Assembly (NCBI RefSeq): GCF_013111185.1
Contig: NZ_WVRE01000002.1
Coordinates: forward strand, 744,001-808,000
From: Ruegeria sp. HKCCD7303
GTDB lineage: Bacteria; Pseudomonadota; Alphaproteobacteria; Rhodobacterales; Rhodobacteraceae
DNA: 64,000 bases
Direction of reading: 5' to 3'
The notes below the pieces were generated by a model. It searched no databases and was not told the origin of the DNA. It saw only the letters and a program-made list of their open reading frames with translations. Positions 43,429 to 51,642 of the stretch are shown here, in pieces. Made by a program: the position numbers and the translations under genes. The first letter of the stretch is position 1. Each line of letters starts with the position of its first letter.

Positions 43429-44580
43429 ATGGGTGCCAGAAACAAACTCACTGCTACCCAGATCAAGCATTTTGGTCCGGGCAAATACAACGACGGCGCA
43501 GGGCTGTGGCTACACAAGCGGCACGACGGAGGCGGTCAATGGTTCTTGCGCGTAACGATTCATGGACGCCGCAGAGAAATGGGTCTGGGCGGATTGTATG
43601 ATGTCAGCTTAGCTGAAGCACGAGACGAAGCGGACCATTGGCGTAGCGTTGCCCGATCCAACAAAGACCCGATAAAGGAACGTGCTCGTATCAGACGAGA
43701 ACAGGAACGTGGTGACCACACTTTGGCTAGTGTCACGGAGGAAGCATTCAAAGCTCGTCAGGCTGAGTTGAAGGGTGATGGTAAAGCGGGGCGTTGGCTT
43801 TCACCCCTGACACTGCATGTTTTACCCAAGCTTGGTCGTGTGCCGATAGAGGAGATTGATCAACAAGATATCAAGAACACCCTCGCTCCGATTTGGCACA
43901 CGAAAGCCCATACGGCCCGAAAGGCAATCGATCGCCTCGGGATCGTGTTGAAGTATGCAGCTGCGCTTGATCTGGATGTGGATTTACAGGCGACTATGAA
44001 GGCCCGTGCGTTGCTGGGCAAACAGCGCCATGAGACACAAAACATCCCGTCAATGAAGTGGGAAGACGTGCCAGCCTTCTACAGCAGCTTGGACGAACCT
44101 ACTGTTGGCAATCTTGCCTTGCAGTTCCTGATCCTCACAGCGGCTCGTACAAGCGAAGTGCGGTTCTGTCAGGAGGAAGAGATTGACGGTGACATCTGGA
44201 CGGTCCCCGGTAAGCGCATGAAGGCGGGAACGGAACACAGGGTTCCCCTGCCCCAGCAAGCGCAGGACGTGCTCGATCAGGCTCGCACATTGTGGCAACG
44301 GAATGGGTTTTTCTTTTGGAGCCGCAAGACCGTGATCTCTGACGCTGCCATGTCAGGCATCATGAAACGGCGCGAGATGACGGAAAGACCGCACGGATTC
44401 CGGTCCAGTTTCCGGACGTGGTGTGCAGAGGCAACAGACACGCCCCGCGAGATCGCCGAAACTGCTCTAGCACATAAAGTGGGTGGCAAGGTCGAAAGGG
44501 CCTATCGCAGGACCGATTATATCGATCAGCGCCGCGAACTGATGCAAAGATGGGCCGATCATGTGGTGGGGGCTAAGTGA
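43429..44580 (+). CDS. int: Tyrosine recombinase (P4-type integrase)
   Basis: 383 residues from ATG 43429, with GGTGGAT upstream; a GTG at 43408 is possible. The N-terminal DUF4102-like arm-binding domain (LTATQIKHFGPGKYNDGAGLW) is typical of P4/satellite integrases. The catalytic set is complete: Arg240 (TAARTSEV), His322 and Arg325 (HGFRSSFR), His349 (LAHKVGG) and Tyr359 (ERAYRR). It would insert and excise the element at tRNA-Leu. It lies at the end away from the intact tRNA. The following small gene overlaps its stop in TGATG. Confidence 0.93.
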   Translation: MGARNKLTATQIKHFGPGKYNDGAGLWLHKRHDGGGQWFLRVTIHGRRREMGLGGLYDVSLAEARDEADHWRSVARSNKDPIKERARIRREQERGDHTLASVTEEAFKARQAELKGDGKAGRWLSPLTLHVLPKLGRVPIEEIDQQDIKNTLAPIWHTKAHTARKAIDRLGIVLKYAAALDLDVDLQATMKARALLGKQRHETQNIPSMKWEDVPAFYSSLDEPTVGNLALQFLILTAARTSEVRFCQEEEIDGDIWTVPGKRMKAGTEHRVPLPQQAQDVLDQARTLWQRNGFFFWSRKTVISDAAMSGIMKRREMTERPHGFRSSFRTWCAEATDTPREIAETALAHKVGGKVERAYRRTDYIDQRRELMQRWADHVVGAK

Positions 44581-44960
44581 TGGCTGATAAACCTTGGAAA
44601 CCAACTCCGTGGGAAGAAATGGACCGCAAATCGAAGGCTGGTCTGATGGGACTAATAGCAAATGACTACAAGACCACAGGGGACATGATCTGCCTTATAT
44701 ACGCATTGGAAAAAGCAGATTTTTTTGGGCATGATGAGTTGCCTAAGGCGATAATAGACCTCCTAATGGATCGATTCCATCCAAAGGGCCAGAAACTGCG
44801 CTCAAATCAAAAAGACCAAGTCTTCACAATGGTATTCAACCTCGAAATGGCCAAGAATGGTGGGAATAAATCGGCAGCTTACCGAAAGATTGCCGATCTG
44901 TTCAAAGAAGAGCCTGATGCGGTAAAAAAGAGACTCAAGCGCTACAGTAAAAGGCTCTAA
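44580..44960 (+). CDS. Small conserved element protein, function unknown
   Basis: A 126-residue protein that starts in the TGATG overlap with the integrase stop, so it is translationally coupled. It is mostly helical, lysine-rich at the end (KSAAYRKIADLFKEEPDAVKKR, then a basic tail) and has no membrane span. The segment AYRKIADLFKEEPDAVKKRL could be a helix-turn-helix-like element. I do not recognise a family. Base composition is more A/T-rich than in the chromosome. Confidence 0.65.
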   Translation: MADKPWKPTPWEEMDRKSKAGLMGLIANDYKTTGDMICLIYALEKADFFGHDELPKAIIDLLMDRFHPKGQKLRSNQKDQVFTMVFNLEMAKNGGNKSAAYRKIADLFKEEPDAVKKRLKRYSKRL

Positions 44961-45048
44961 AAATACCCGAGTTCTGACAATGAATTTTTTCCGAAGGGAC
45001 AGAAATAGTAAACTTGTCCCAAGACAACTCTCAGCTAGCTCATTCAAA

Positions 45049-45077
45049 CTCCAGTCAGTCTAAAAAAACTACTGGAG
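45049..45077 (+). promoter_or_regulatory. Hairpin over the AlpA ribosome site
   Basis: CTCCAGT (45049-45055) pairs with ACTGGAG (45071-45077). The second arm includes the GGAG of the ribosome site GGAGAGG that serves the AlpA-like gene at 45087. This could limit translation of AlpA, but the 15-base A/T-rich loop makes the stem only moderately stable. Confidence 0.4.
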
Positions 45078-45086
45078 AGGTCTGTT

Positions 45087-45257
45087 ATGCCCGCAGAGTA
45101 TCTAAAAGATCAGGAAGTTGCTGATTTGCTAGGCATCGGCAAGTCCACAGTGTGGAAGTACATTCACGAGGGAGTGCTTCCCAAACCGGTGAAAATCGGA
45201 GGATCAACTCGGTGGCGTCGCTCCGAGATTTTTACGCACCTCGAACAACAGCCTTAA
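45087..45257 (+). CDS. AlpA-like excisionase/regulator
   Basis: A 56-residue protein. The sequence LKDQEVADLLGIGKSTVWKY is a winged helix-turn-helix (MerR/excisionase fold), followed by LPKPVKIGGSTRWRRSEI, the strand-arm pattern of AlpA-family regulators that control excision and late gene expression in P4-like elements. GGAGAGG precedes the ATG, and a small hairpin may cover it. It is between the integrase pair and the primase-helicase gene, as in many satellites. Confidence 0.88.
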   Translation: MPAEYLKDQEVADLLGIGKSTVWKYIHEGVLPKPVKIGGSTRWRRSEIFTHLEQQP

Positions 45258-45334
45258 GCCCCCTGAACTGAAACCGGCCCGCTGACCAGTGTCAAACGGA
45301 CCGACCTCAATCACTCTCCTAAAAGTGTGGTATT

Positions 45335-47335
45335 ATGATACCTTATCCGCATCCACAGTGCAATAGCGCCTCGCCGTTGGCTGAACACAATCAATTCATT
45401 CTGACAAACCAGAATAAGGAACCTGTCGGATCTGACGGCAAGAACATCAACCACCTCAATCCGGACAATTGGATGTCGTGGCAAGAAGCGACCGACAAGG
45501 CCGCTCAGACGGGGTTCGAGCTTGCCTATGTCATCACCGAGGACAGCCCGATTGTCTGCGTAGATATCGACAAATGCATCGATCCGGTGACGCGACAGTA
45601 CGATGAGCGGGCAATGAGGTGGTTCGGGATCTTTGGTGATCGCGCCTACTGCGAGATGTCGAGATCCGGCCTCGGTCTGCACTTCTGGGGTATGGCCGAG
45701 CAAGGTCTCGGCAAGGTGTTCTATAATCGGATCAAGGATGAGTATGAGTTCTACGAAAAGGACCGCTACATCATTCTCGGTCAGGCTATTCAGGGGCAGA
45801 TGACCGACATCACCCCGGATCTCAAAGCGAACCTGAAACCCCGCCCTGTGGCCACAGCGTTGCCTGAGACCGGCGCGGTGCCGGAATATACCGGGCCGAC
45901 CGACGACAATGAGTTGCTGAGTATGGCAATCAACAGTCGCGGATCCGCTGCGGCTACGTTCGGCGATGCACCTCGGTTTGTTGATCTCTGGAACGGTACG
46001 GGTCTCGACAAATGGTATCCATCCCAGACCGACGGGAAAGAGATCGACTATTCTCGGGCCGACAGTGCGCTCTTGTCACAGCTTGCCTTCTGGACGGGCC
46101 GAGACACAGCCCGGATGGAACGTCTGTGGTTGTTGTCACCAATGGCACAGAACCGCCCGCCGCTGTCGATGAAGAAGCTAGAACGGACAGACTACCGTAC
46201 AAAGAGCGTCACAGGGGCCGCTGCGCTCGCAAATGCGGTGTACACCAAGCCACGGGCCGTTTTACCCGGCACGGAAACAGATCTGCTTCGTTCTTTTCCA
46301 GCAAGTAGCTTTCACGGCAAGCCAGTTCCAGAACGTTCGTGGCTCGTCCAAAACTGGATTCCGGGTGACAACGTAACTCTTTTCTCCGGATCCGGCGGCG
46401 GCGGCAAGAGCACCATCGCACTACAACTCGCGGTGTCCACAGCGACCGGTTCACCGTGGCTGGGAAGGCCGGTTCGGAGGGGCAAGGTCTTGGTGCTGTC
46501 AGCCGAAGATCCCGCCGACGAACAACATCGCCGTTTGTCACCTATTGCACAGCAATACGGTCTTTCGTTGGATCAATTAAGCGATCTGCACTTAGTTGAT
46601 CGGGCTGGTGAGGATGCGGTTCTCGCCTCACAGTGTGGCAACACAGGTTTACGTGAGACATCTTTGTTCTCGAACCTGGTTAGCCTTGTTGAGTCGATTA
46701 AGCCGGTTCTGGTCGTGATCGACACTCTGGCTGACACATTCGGCGGCAACGAGAACGACCGTGTTCAGGCACGCCGATACGTTTCGATGCTGCGTGACGT
46801 AGCGATGCGCAACAACGCGGCTGTGGTTATCTTGTCCCACCCATCCTTAAGCGGAATAAGCTCCGGTTCTGGCTTAAGCGGATCGACTGCTTGGGACGGT
46901 TCGGTCCGATCCCGTCTCTATCTGGAACGAATTGCTCAGAACGAATACGAACCCGATCCTGACATACGCAGGTTGAGCAACAAGAAGTTGAACTACGGGC
47001 GTTCGGGCTCCGAGATCACGGTTCGATACGTCAACGGGGTTTTCGTTCCCAATCAAACCCACAGTGCTGACCACGAAGTTGCCGCAAAACAAAAGTTTCT
47101 GGAATTGCTCAATTGGCACATCGAGCACGGCATCGAAGTTGGTCCTAACAACGGACCGAATTTCGCCCCAAAGAAATTCGCTGAACACTCTGAAAGCCAA
47201 AGTTTCACTAAAGCTGTGTTCCGCGATGCAATGAACTCGCTTTTGAGTTCAGGTCAGATAATCGTCGCAGAAGTCGGACCGCCCTCCAGAAGAAAGAGCA
47301 TCCTCGCACTTCCGGAACCACAGGGGCAAGCGTGA
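45335..47335 (+). CDS. Primase-polymerase/RepA-like helicase
   Basis: A 666-residue replication protein. The N-terminal AEP-type primase part contains SPIVCVDIDKC (Asp77 and Asp79, motif I) and SRSGLGLHFW (motif II, His116), like the NrS-1 phage primase-polymerase group. The C-terminal RecA-like ATPase has Walker A GSGGGGKST (residues 352-360, Lys358), an AEDPADEQHRR block as in RepA/AAA_25 proteins and VLVVIDTLADTFGG as Walker B. It should start replication of the element. Seven TTCGAAC repeats begin 19 bases after its stop, which supports an origin-binding role. The ribosome site is weak. Confidence 0.85.
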   Translation: MIPYPHPQCNSASPLAEHNQFILTNQNKEPVGSDGKNINHLNPDNWMSWQEATDKAAQTGFELAYVITEDSPIVCVDIDKCIDPVTRQYDERAMRWFGIFGDRAYCEMSRSGLGLHFWGMAEQGLGKVFYNRIKDEYEFYEKDRYIILGQAIQGQMTDITPDLKANLKPRPVATALPETGAVPEYTGPTDDNELLSMAINSRGSAAATFGDAPRFVDLWNGTGLDKWYPSQTDGKEIDYSRADSALLSQLAFWTGRDTARMERLWLLSPMAQNRPPLSMKKLERTDYRTKSVTGAAALANAVYTKPRAVLPGTETDLLRSFPASSFHGKPVPERSWLVQNWIPGDNVTLFSGSGGGGKSTIALQLAVSTATGSPWLGRPVRRGKVLVLSAEDPADEQHRRLSPIAQQYGLSLDQLSDLHLVDRAGEDAVLASQCGNTGLRETSLFSNLVSLVESIKPVLVVIDTLADTFGGNENDRVQARRYVSMLRDVAMRNNAAVVILSHPSLSGISSGSGLSGSTAWDGSVRSRLYLERIAQNEYEPDPDIRRLSNKKLNYGRSGSEITVRYVNGVFVPNQTHSADHEVAAKQKFLELLNWHIEHGIEVGPNNGPNFAPKKFAEHSESQSFTKAVFRDAMNSLLSSGQIIVAEVGPPSRRKSILALPEPQGQA

Positions 47336-47353
47336 TGAGAGTGTTTTTGAGCC

Positions 47354-47476
47354 TTCGAACTCGCTTCGAACACCATTTATCGACCTTCGAACGGACTTCG
47401 AACACCCCTTCAAACTTGCTTCGAACACCCTTCGAACGGTGTGTTCGCACACCCCCATACCCCCGAGTGTTCGAAC
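47354..47476. repeat. Array of seven TTCGAAC iterons (probable replication origin)
   Basis: TTCGAAC occurs at 47354, 47365, 47386, 47397, 47420, 47431 and 47470. The first six form three pairs with 11-base start-to-start spacing, and the pairs repeat every 32-34 bases. TTCGAA is itself a palindrome. The array begins just after the primase-helicase gene. Two hairpins follow (47477-47495 and 47507-47530). The order initiator, iterons, hairpins fits an origin; an operator role is an alternative. Confidence 0.7.
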
Positions 47477-47506
47477 CCGCCCCTTCAGGGGGCGGTTCAA
47501 ACGAAA

Positions 47507-47530
47507 CCACAGTTCGTGCCGCAACTGTGG
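47507..47530. other. Perfect hairpin beside the iteron array
   Basis: CCACAGTT-cgtgccgc-AACTGTGG has an 8-bp stem. A GC-rich hairpin (CCGCCCC-ttcag-GGGGCGG) lies just before it at 47477-47495. There is no T run, so it is not a normal terminator; it may be part of the origin or of a 5' leader for the gene at 47573. Confidence 0.6.
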
Positions 47531-47572
47531 ACATCAACGTAACGCGGCAAAACATTCAGAAGGAACTTCAAA

Positions 47573-48163
47573 ATGAGTAACGAAGAGAAACCAAAAATGA
47601 ACCGCGATTATCGTGATGCGAAGTTCGATAAAGAATACGAACTTGAATGCTTAGGAATCGATATAGCCGCCGGGTATTGGGAAAAAGAAATCTGCGGGTA
47701 CATGGACGGCGTAGTTAGTAGGGTTCCGGTTGAAGACGTAATCACCGCGCAACGGATTTGCGAAACGCTGACCAGAATCTCGGTTTTCATTGCCGGTCAA
47801 TACCGTCTGGATCCGAAGGTCATCCTTATAGAGACCCTTACACAAGTTCCATCAATGATCCGTGCAATGGAAGTAGATCCGGGAATAATCCCCGAAGCCG
47901 TTCCGAACCCGCCGCGTCCGTTACGTGAACTAAGCCAAGAGGAAATGATTGAACTGGCAAGGCCGCTGGTCGAAACAAGCCAAGGTCTGGAACTGACAGG
48001 AAGTGATCTGCAACACATTGCTATGGTGCATCTGCGGATTGCTGCTGAACTGCTGTTCAGGGTCGCAGGCAATGCCCGTTCCGTTGCGATCATGATCGGC
48101 GTGTTTGGTCTGGGTGTAGATCATTGGGTTGATAACTCGATCATGAAGCCGACCGATCACTGA
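47573..48163 (+). CDS. Element protein of unknown function
   Basis: A 196-residue helical, acidic protein with GAAGGAACTTCAAA upstream of the ATG. It has no signal peptide and no clear catalytic motif. Hydrophobic residues near the end (SVAIMIGVFGLGVDHW) could be a buried helix or a weak membrane segment. It directly follows the probable origin, where satellites often place replication-control or capsid-size genes, but this is only position-based. I do not recognise a family. Confidence 0.65.
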   Translation: MSNEEKPKMNRDYRDAKFDKEYELECLGIDIAAGYWEKEICGYMDGVVSRVPVEDVITAQRICETLTRISVFIAGQYRLDPKVILIETLTQVPSMIRAMEVDPGIIPEAVPNPPRPLRELSQEEMIELARPLVETSQGLELTGSDLQHIAMVHLRIAAELLFRVAGNARSVAIMIGVFGLGVDHWVDNSIMKPTDH

Positions 48164-48439
48164 CGTGGAAGAAGGACCAAAAGGGTGTGGTATCTAGCGA
48201 TCATCTGCGGTCGCGCGTTACCCACCCCTCCTCACAACTCTCAGAGGGACCCAACTTGCGAGCCGTCAGACCAATTCCATTGAGCTACATACCTTGCGAA
48301 CAGACCGTCGACAAATATTGATAATGATTGAGTAAAACCCCCATTACATGACTTGAACTTCTAACCCAAACGGTAGATCTTCGCTAAGATTTTTAGACTT
48401 TTTTGATCCCATGCGATACTGAGCCGAGGGAAAACTCTT
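48164..48439. other. Spacer with no supported gene
   Basis: A gap of 276 bases with a short stretch that looks partly tRNA-like (about 48230-48300, see rejected items). Near its end ACTGAGCCGAGGG supplies the ribosome site of the next gene. Confidence 0.5.
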
Positions 48440-49201
48440 ATGGATGATGATCTCAAACGCCTTCAAAAAAGGATTGCGGGCGATGGCCCGGCAGAACGGC
48501 AAGTTCTTCTTATGAAGCTTATGCACGAATTTGAAAACGCACCGAAATTTGCTGGGAGTTATGTTTCTGATGCCAACTCACAGGAGCAGCGTTGGATTGC
48601 ACGTATTGGAGCCTTGCTTAGTCGCGTTAGCCTTGAGCACAAGATAGCATTTCAGGGTACACGCAGCACAATGGTCTCGTACTGGATGGTTGTGGGAGAG
48701 CAATTTCGGCAACACTTGCTTGCAGCTGCCGAAGAAATAAGGCTTGAACTCGAATTGGATGGGCACGAAGAAATCGGCCAAGTCTACGAAGCACAACACC
48801 AGTACAGTTTTTTGCGTGACCTAAAGGGCATTATCTTGGGTGCACAAGACGAGGTATTCATTGTCGATCCGTACTTAGACGGCAAAGCATTTGATACCTA
48901 CCTGAGCCCCGTCGGAAATAGCTGTAATATAAGGTTGCTTTGCAGCAAGTATTCGAAAGATGTTGTCGGCCACGTCGAAGCTTTCAAGGCTCAGTACATA
49001 ACTTGTCCGGAGATCAGGAAGGGTAAAGACCTTCATGATAGGCTTGTGATAATTGATGGTTCGGACTGTTGGGTTGTTGGTGGTTCGATTAAAGATGCAG
49101 GCAAAAAACCAACATACCTTTTGCCTCTACAGCCGAGCATCGCCCCAGAAAAGATCTTAATTTACGAGAATATCTGGTCAAAATCACAGCCGATGAATTA
49201 G
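48440..49201 (+). CDS. Phospholipase-D-like protein (single HKD-type motif)
   Basis: A 253-residue soluble protein. The middle reads VFIVDPYLDGKAFDTYLSP and the C-terminal motif is LHDRLVIIDGSDCWVVGGSI then KDAGKK, the pattern of PLD-like proteins with a degenerate HKD (H-D-R-x-V-I-I-D). An N-terminal helical domain of about 110 residues is unassigned. Only one catalytic half-site is seen, so activity would need a dimer, or the protein may only bind nucleic acid or phosphodiester. As cargo in a satellite it is a candidate phage-interference gene; this is an inference. Confidence 0.7.
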   Translation: MDDDLKRLQKRIAGDGPAERQVLLMKLMHEFENAPKFAGSYVSDANSQEQRWIARIGALLSRVSLEHKIAFQGTRSTMVSYWMVVGEQFRQHLLAAAEEIRLELELDGHEEIGQVYEAQHQYSFLRDLKGIILGAQDEVFIVDPYLDGKAFDTYLSPVGNSCNIRLLCSKYSKDVVGHVEAFKAQYITCPEIRKGKDLHDRLVIIDGSDCWVVGGSIKDAGKKPTYLLPLQPSIAPEKILIYENIWSKSQPMN

Positions 49202-49210
49202 CATTCACCG

Positions 49211-49750
49211 TCAATTCATCATGGGTAAGATTTCGTTGGTAAGCACGAACAATATCGGGATGAACGTAAGTACCGAAACAGTGAAAGCTTTTAGCGCGGA
49301 ACGATGAACAGGTGACGCCTTGCCACATAGATTTTGCACGGTGATGTTCACCAATAGAAAAGGCCAAGCTAGAATTGCGAAAAGGATGAACAAGATTGCT
49401 ATTAGTGCTTTTGCAACAAACAACGTAGCAGAGGTCATTTCCTCCGATTCTGCGTCGGCTTCTTCAAGAATCTTTCTAATGCTTTTTAACGGTGTGTAGT
49501 CGTCAGCGGATAAATAAGAGCGATTAAAAACTGCTGACAACACAATGTAATCAACAAACCAAAACGGTACCTTGAATGGTACCCACTGAAGCAACCAAGT
49601 CTTCAACGCTCTCCAATGGTTCATTACACCAAATTCAAACCAGTCTTTCCACTCAACAAACGCATCTGACAACCCCGCCAAACCTAACCACGAAAGAAGT
49701 ATCGCGACGATCACGGATGGCCGCCAAATTGGCTTTTTTTGTTCAGTCAC
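49211..49750 (-). CDS. Membrane protein of unknown function
   Basis: A 179-residue protein with about four membrane segments (VIVAILLSWLGLAGLSDAF; FWFVDYIVLSAVF; LFVAKALIAILFILFAILAW, continuing into FLLVNITV; VSVLTFIPILFVLTNEI). It starts at GTG 49750 and ends ten bases from the PLD-like gene, which it faces. No family recognised. The pair may be cargo, but no joint function is proven. Confidence 0.65.
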   Translation of the reverse strand: MTEQKKPIWRPSVIVAILLSWLGLAGLSDAFVEWKDWFEFGVMNHWRALKTWLLQWVPFKVPFWFVDYIVLSAVFNRSYLSADDYTPLKSIRKILEEADAESEEMTSATLFVAKALIAILFILFAILAWPFLLVNITVQNLCGKASPVHRSALKAFTVSVLTFIPILFVLTNEILPMMN

Positions 49751-49813
49751 TCAATGCACCCAGGAAATGTCGTGTGATGCATCGCAAAAATTTTGCATAA
49801 GGTCAAATAGAAC

Positions 49814-49833
49814 AGACCGGCTCGCGCCGGTCT
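49814..49833 (-). terminator. Terminator-like hairpin after the capsid gene
   Basis: AGACCGGC-tcgc-GCCGGTCT is an 8-bp stem with a tetraloop, just downstream of the protease-capsid gene on the minus strand. The following GTTCTATTTG is a weak T tract, so termination may be partial. Confidence 0.65.
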
Positions 49834-49843
49834 ATTCCAGTGC

Positions 49844-51574
49844 TTAGATACCTGTGATTACACAGAAGCTCTCTGGATGGCGCACCGCCACGTCAAACCA
49901 CGCATAGGCGTAGATGTTGACCACACCGGTGCTTGCGTTTGTCACCTCGTCGATCACGAAGTCGACGCCGCCCCACTGACCAATAAAGACGTCTGAGAAC
50001 TTACCGAGCAAAAGCTTGTCGGCTGGCATATGCGTCGTCTCATACGCTGCCGAGTTCATGATCCGACCAGCAGAGATCGTGTTCATGTCGCCAACTGATG
50101 GCTCGTCCCCAAGAACGAACTGGCCGGACCCAGCATCCTTTAAGGTCGTCCTCAGTATCTTTGCTACGTCAGGATGCGCGAGCCACGCCATATTGCCGTC
50201 TGGAACCACGTTGTCGGTCATAATACGAGACCAAGCGTCAACGACCTCACCCCACGCGACGGCACCTGCACTGGCGGCAGCAAACGAGTTAATAGCTGAT
50301 GCCTGCAAGATACCTTCTGGTTCCGGTACGACGCCCGACCCGTTGATGACCGCTGCGTCCAAGGAAATGGCGAACTGCCGGTTGATGCCCTGACGGACCA
50401 AATAGTCGAGCTGAGGCAACCCCTGCATCAAAGCCTGACGCGTGAACGAGACACGCGCGGCTAGCATTGTCGCGGACAGTGTCACGTTGTCAAACGTCGG
50501 ATTGCCTTCACTGATCGAACCACCCTCCGCTATCCACGCCGCGCTGGGACGGCCCGTCTCGCGAGGGATGCTTATATCGCGGGACAGCCCACCCAACACC
50601 GTAGCGCCCGCCTGAATGGCTGTGGACGCTGCTCCAAGCGACTGCACGAACAGGTCCGGACGGTGCTCGATATCCACAAGGGGGCTCGCGCCTGTAGTGG
50701 TCATCATCGGAGCCCGCACAGCAAGCGCTTCAGCCGGCACAACCGTGCCGCGCGAACCACGGGTTTCCCGTGTCAGTTCGGCAGATATCCGGCGCTCCGT
50801 TTCAGCTTCGCTCCAATCGTTCGACAGCTTGCCACGAATGAACCGACCTAGGTCAAAGTCACGCTTTGACTCGTGACCGTAAGTTGGTGGAGCATAGCTG
50901 TTGGAAACCGGCTCAGCAGTCTCAAGCTTATCCAGTACCAGGTTACGGAACTCCGTAAGTGAAGTTCCCTTCTCCACGGCGCTTTCGGCTTCCTGCGCCA
51001 TGTCGTGACGCATACCGAGTTGCATGATCTGAGCGGCATCCTTGGCCGACAGTTTTTCCTGAGTAGTAGTGTTGCCCATGTTTCTCTTCTCCAAAATGGG
51101 CAAAGTTTCGGTTGCGTGTCGCCCCACACCGACGGTCATGTCAGCCGGGATACTCACAATCGAAACTTCAATCGGACGCCACTTGGTAACGCGGATTTCC
51201 CCTCCGGTTTCCTCGACCTCCTCGATAGCGTAGCCGATTGAGACGTTCTGGCGGATGCCGTCACGAATATCGGCCAACACATCGCTCGCCTTCCCGCTCT
51301 TACCGAGCCGGATGTTTGCGCGCAGCGTCGATCCGTCGAGCCACGCGGTTTCAACCACTCCGATCTGCAATTCGGAATTGTGGTCAAGAAGCACCGGTGC
51401 GCGTCCGGAAGTAATAAATTCGAGATCCACTGCTTCCTTGGAATGAACAAGCACCTCTTGATACCCACCTCGTGCAACTGGCGTTTCACTCGAAACGGCC
51501 ATTGCCACGCGGCGATCATCCACTTTGGTCGAATTTTCCACGACCAATTCAATGGAACGAAAATGCTTTGTCAT
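49844..51574 (-). CDS. Prohead protease-major capsid protein fusion (HK97 family)
   Basis: A 576-residue fusion of two virion genes. Residues 1 to about 150 are an HK97 S78-type prohead protease: APVLLDHNSELQIGVVE carries the catalytic histidine and IRQNVSIGYAI the serine. Residues about 160-576 are the HK97-fold capsid precursor, with a helical scaffold-like delta region (about 170-240), then LGGLSRDISIPRETGRPSA and FVIDEVTNASTGVVNIYAYAW-like segments. GAGGTG precedes the ATG. It lies alone: no portal, large terminase or tail genes are next to it. It is divergent from the small terminase gene across 68 A/T-rich bases. Confidence 0.9.
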   Translation of the reverse strand: MTKHFRSIELVVENSTKVDDRRVAMAVSSETPVARGGYQEVLVHSKEAVDLEFITSGRAPVLLDHNSELQIGVVETAWLDGSTLRANIRLGKSGKASDVLADIRDGIRQNVSIGYAIEEVEETGGEIRVTKWRPIEVSIVSIPADMTVGVGRHATETLPILEKRNMGNTTTQEKLSAKDAAQIMQLGMRHDMAQEAESAVEKGTSLTEFRNLVLDKLETAEPVSNSYAPPTYGHESKRDFDLGRFIRGKLSNDWSEAETERRISAELTRETRGSRGTVVPAEALAVRAPMMTTTGASPLVDIEHRPDLFVQSLGAASTAIQAGATVLGGLSRDISIPRETGRPSAAWIAEGGSISEGNPTFDNVTLSATMLAARVSFTRQALMQGLPQLDYLVRQGINRQFAISLDAAVINGSGVVPEPEGILQASAINSFAAASAGAVAWGEVVDAWSRIMTDNVVPDGNMAWLAHPDVAKILRTTLKDAGSGQFVLGDEPSVGDMNTISAGRIMNSAAYETTHMPADKLLLGKFSDVFIGQWGGVDFVIDEVTNASTGVVNIYAYAWFDVAVRHPESFCVITGI

Positions 51575-51642
51575 CTTTGCACCTCAAGCAACCTCCATGT
51601 ATTATGTTAAATTAATACTCATATGTTCTCAATAGGTTAGAC

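Noticed and set aside
47340-47573. Reading the TTCGAAC repeats as part of a protein-coding repeat
   Set aside because: Open frames through the array on either strand (for example 47208-47555 minus) have no ribosome site or known domain, and repeat spacing (11, 21, 11, 23) is not a multiple of three.
48225-48305. tRNA-like stretch on the minus strand (GTAGCTCAATGG-type D-arm)
   Set aside because: The D-arm resembles a tRNA, but there is no anticodon stem of five pairs with a seven-base loop, no GTTCGAATC-like T loop and no acceptor stem. At most a remnant.
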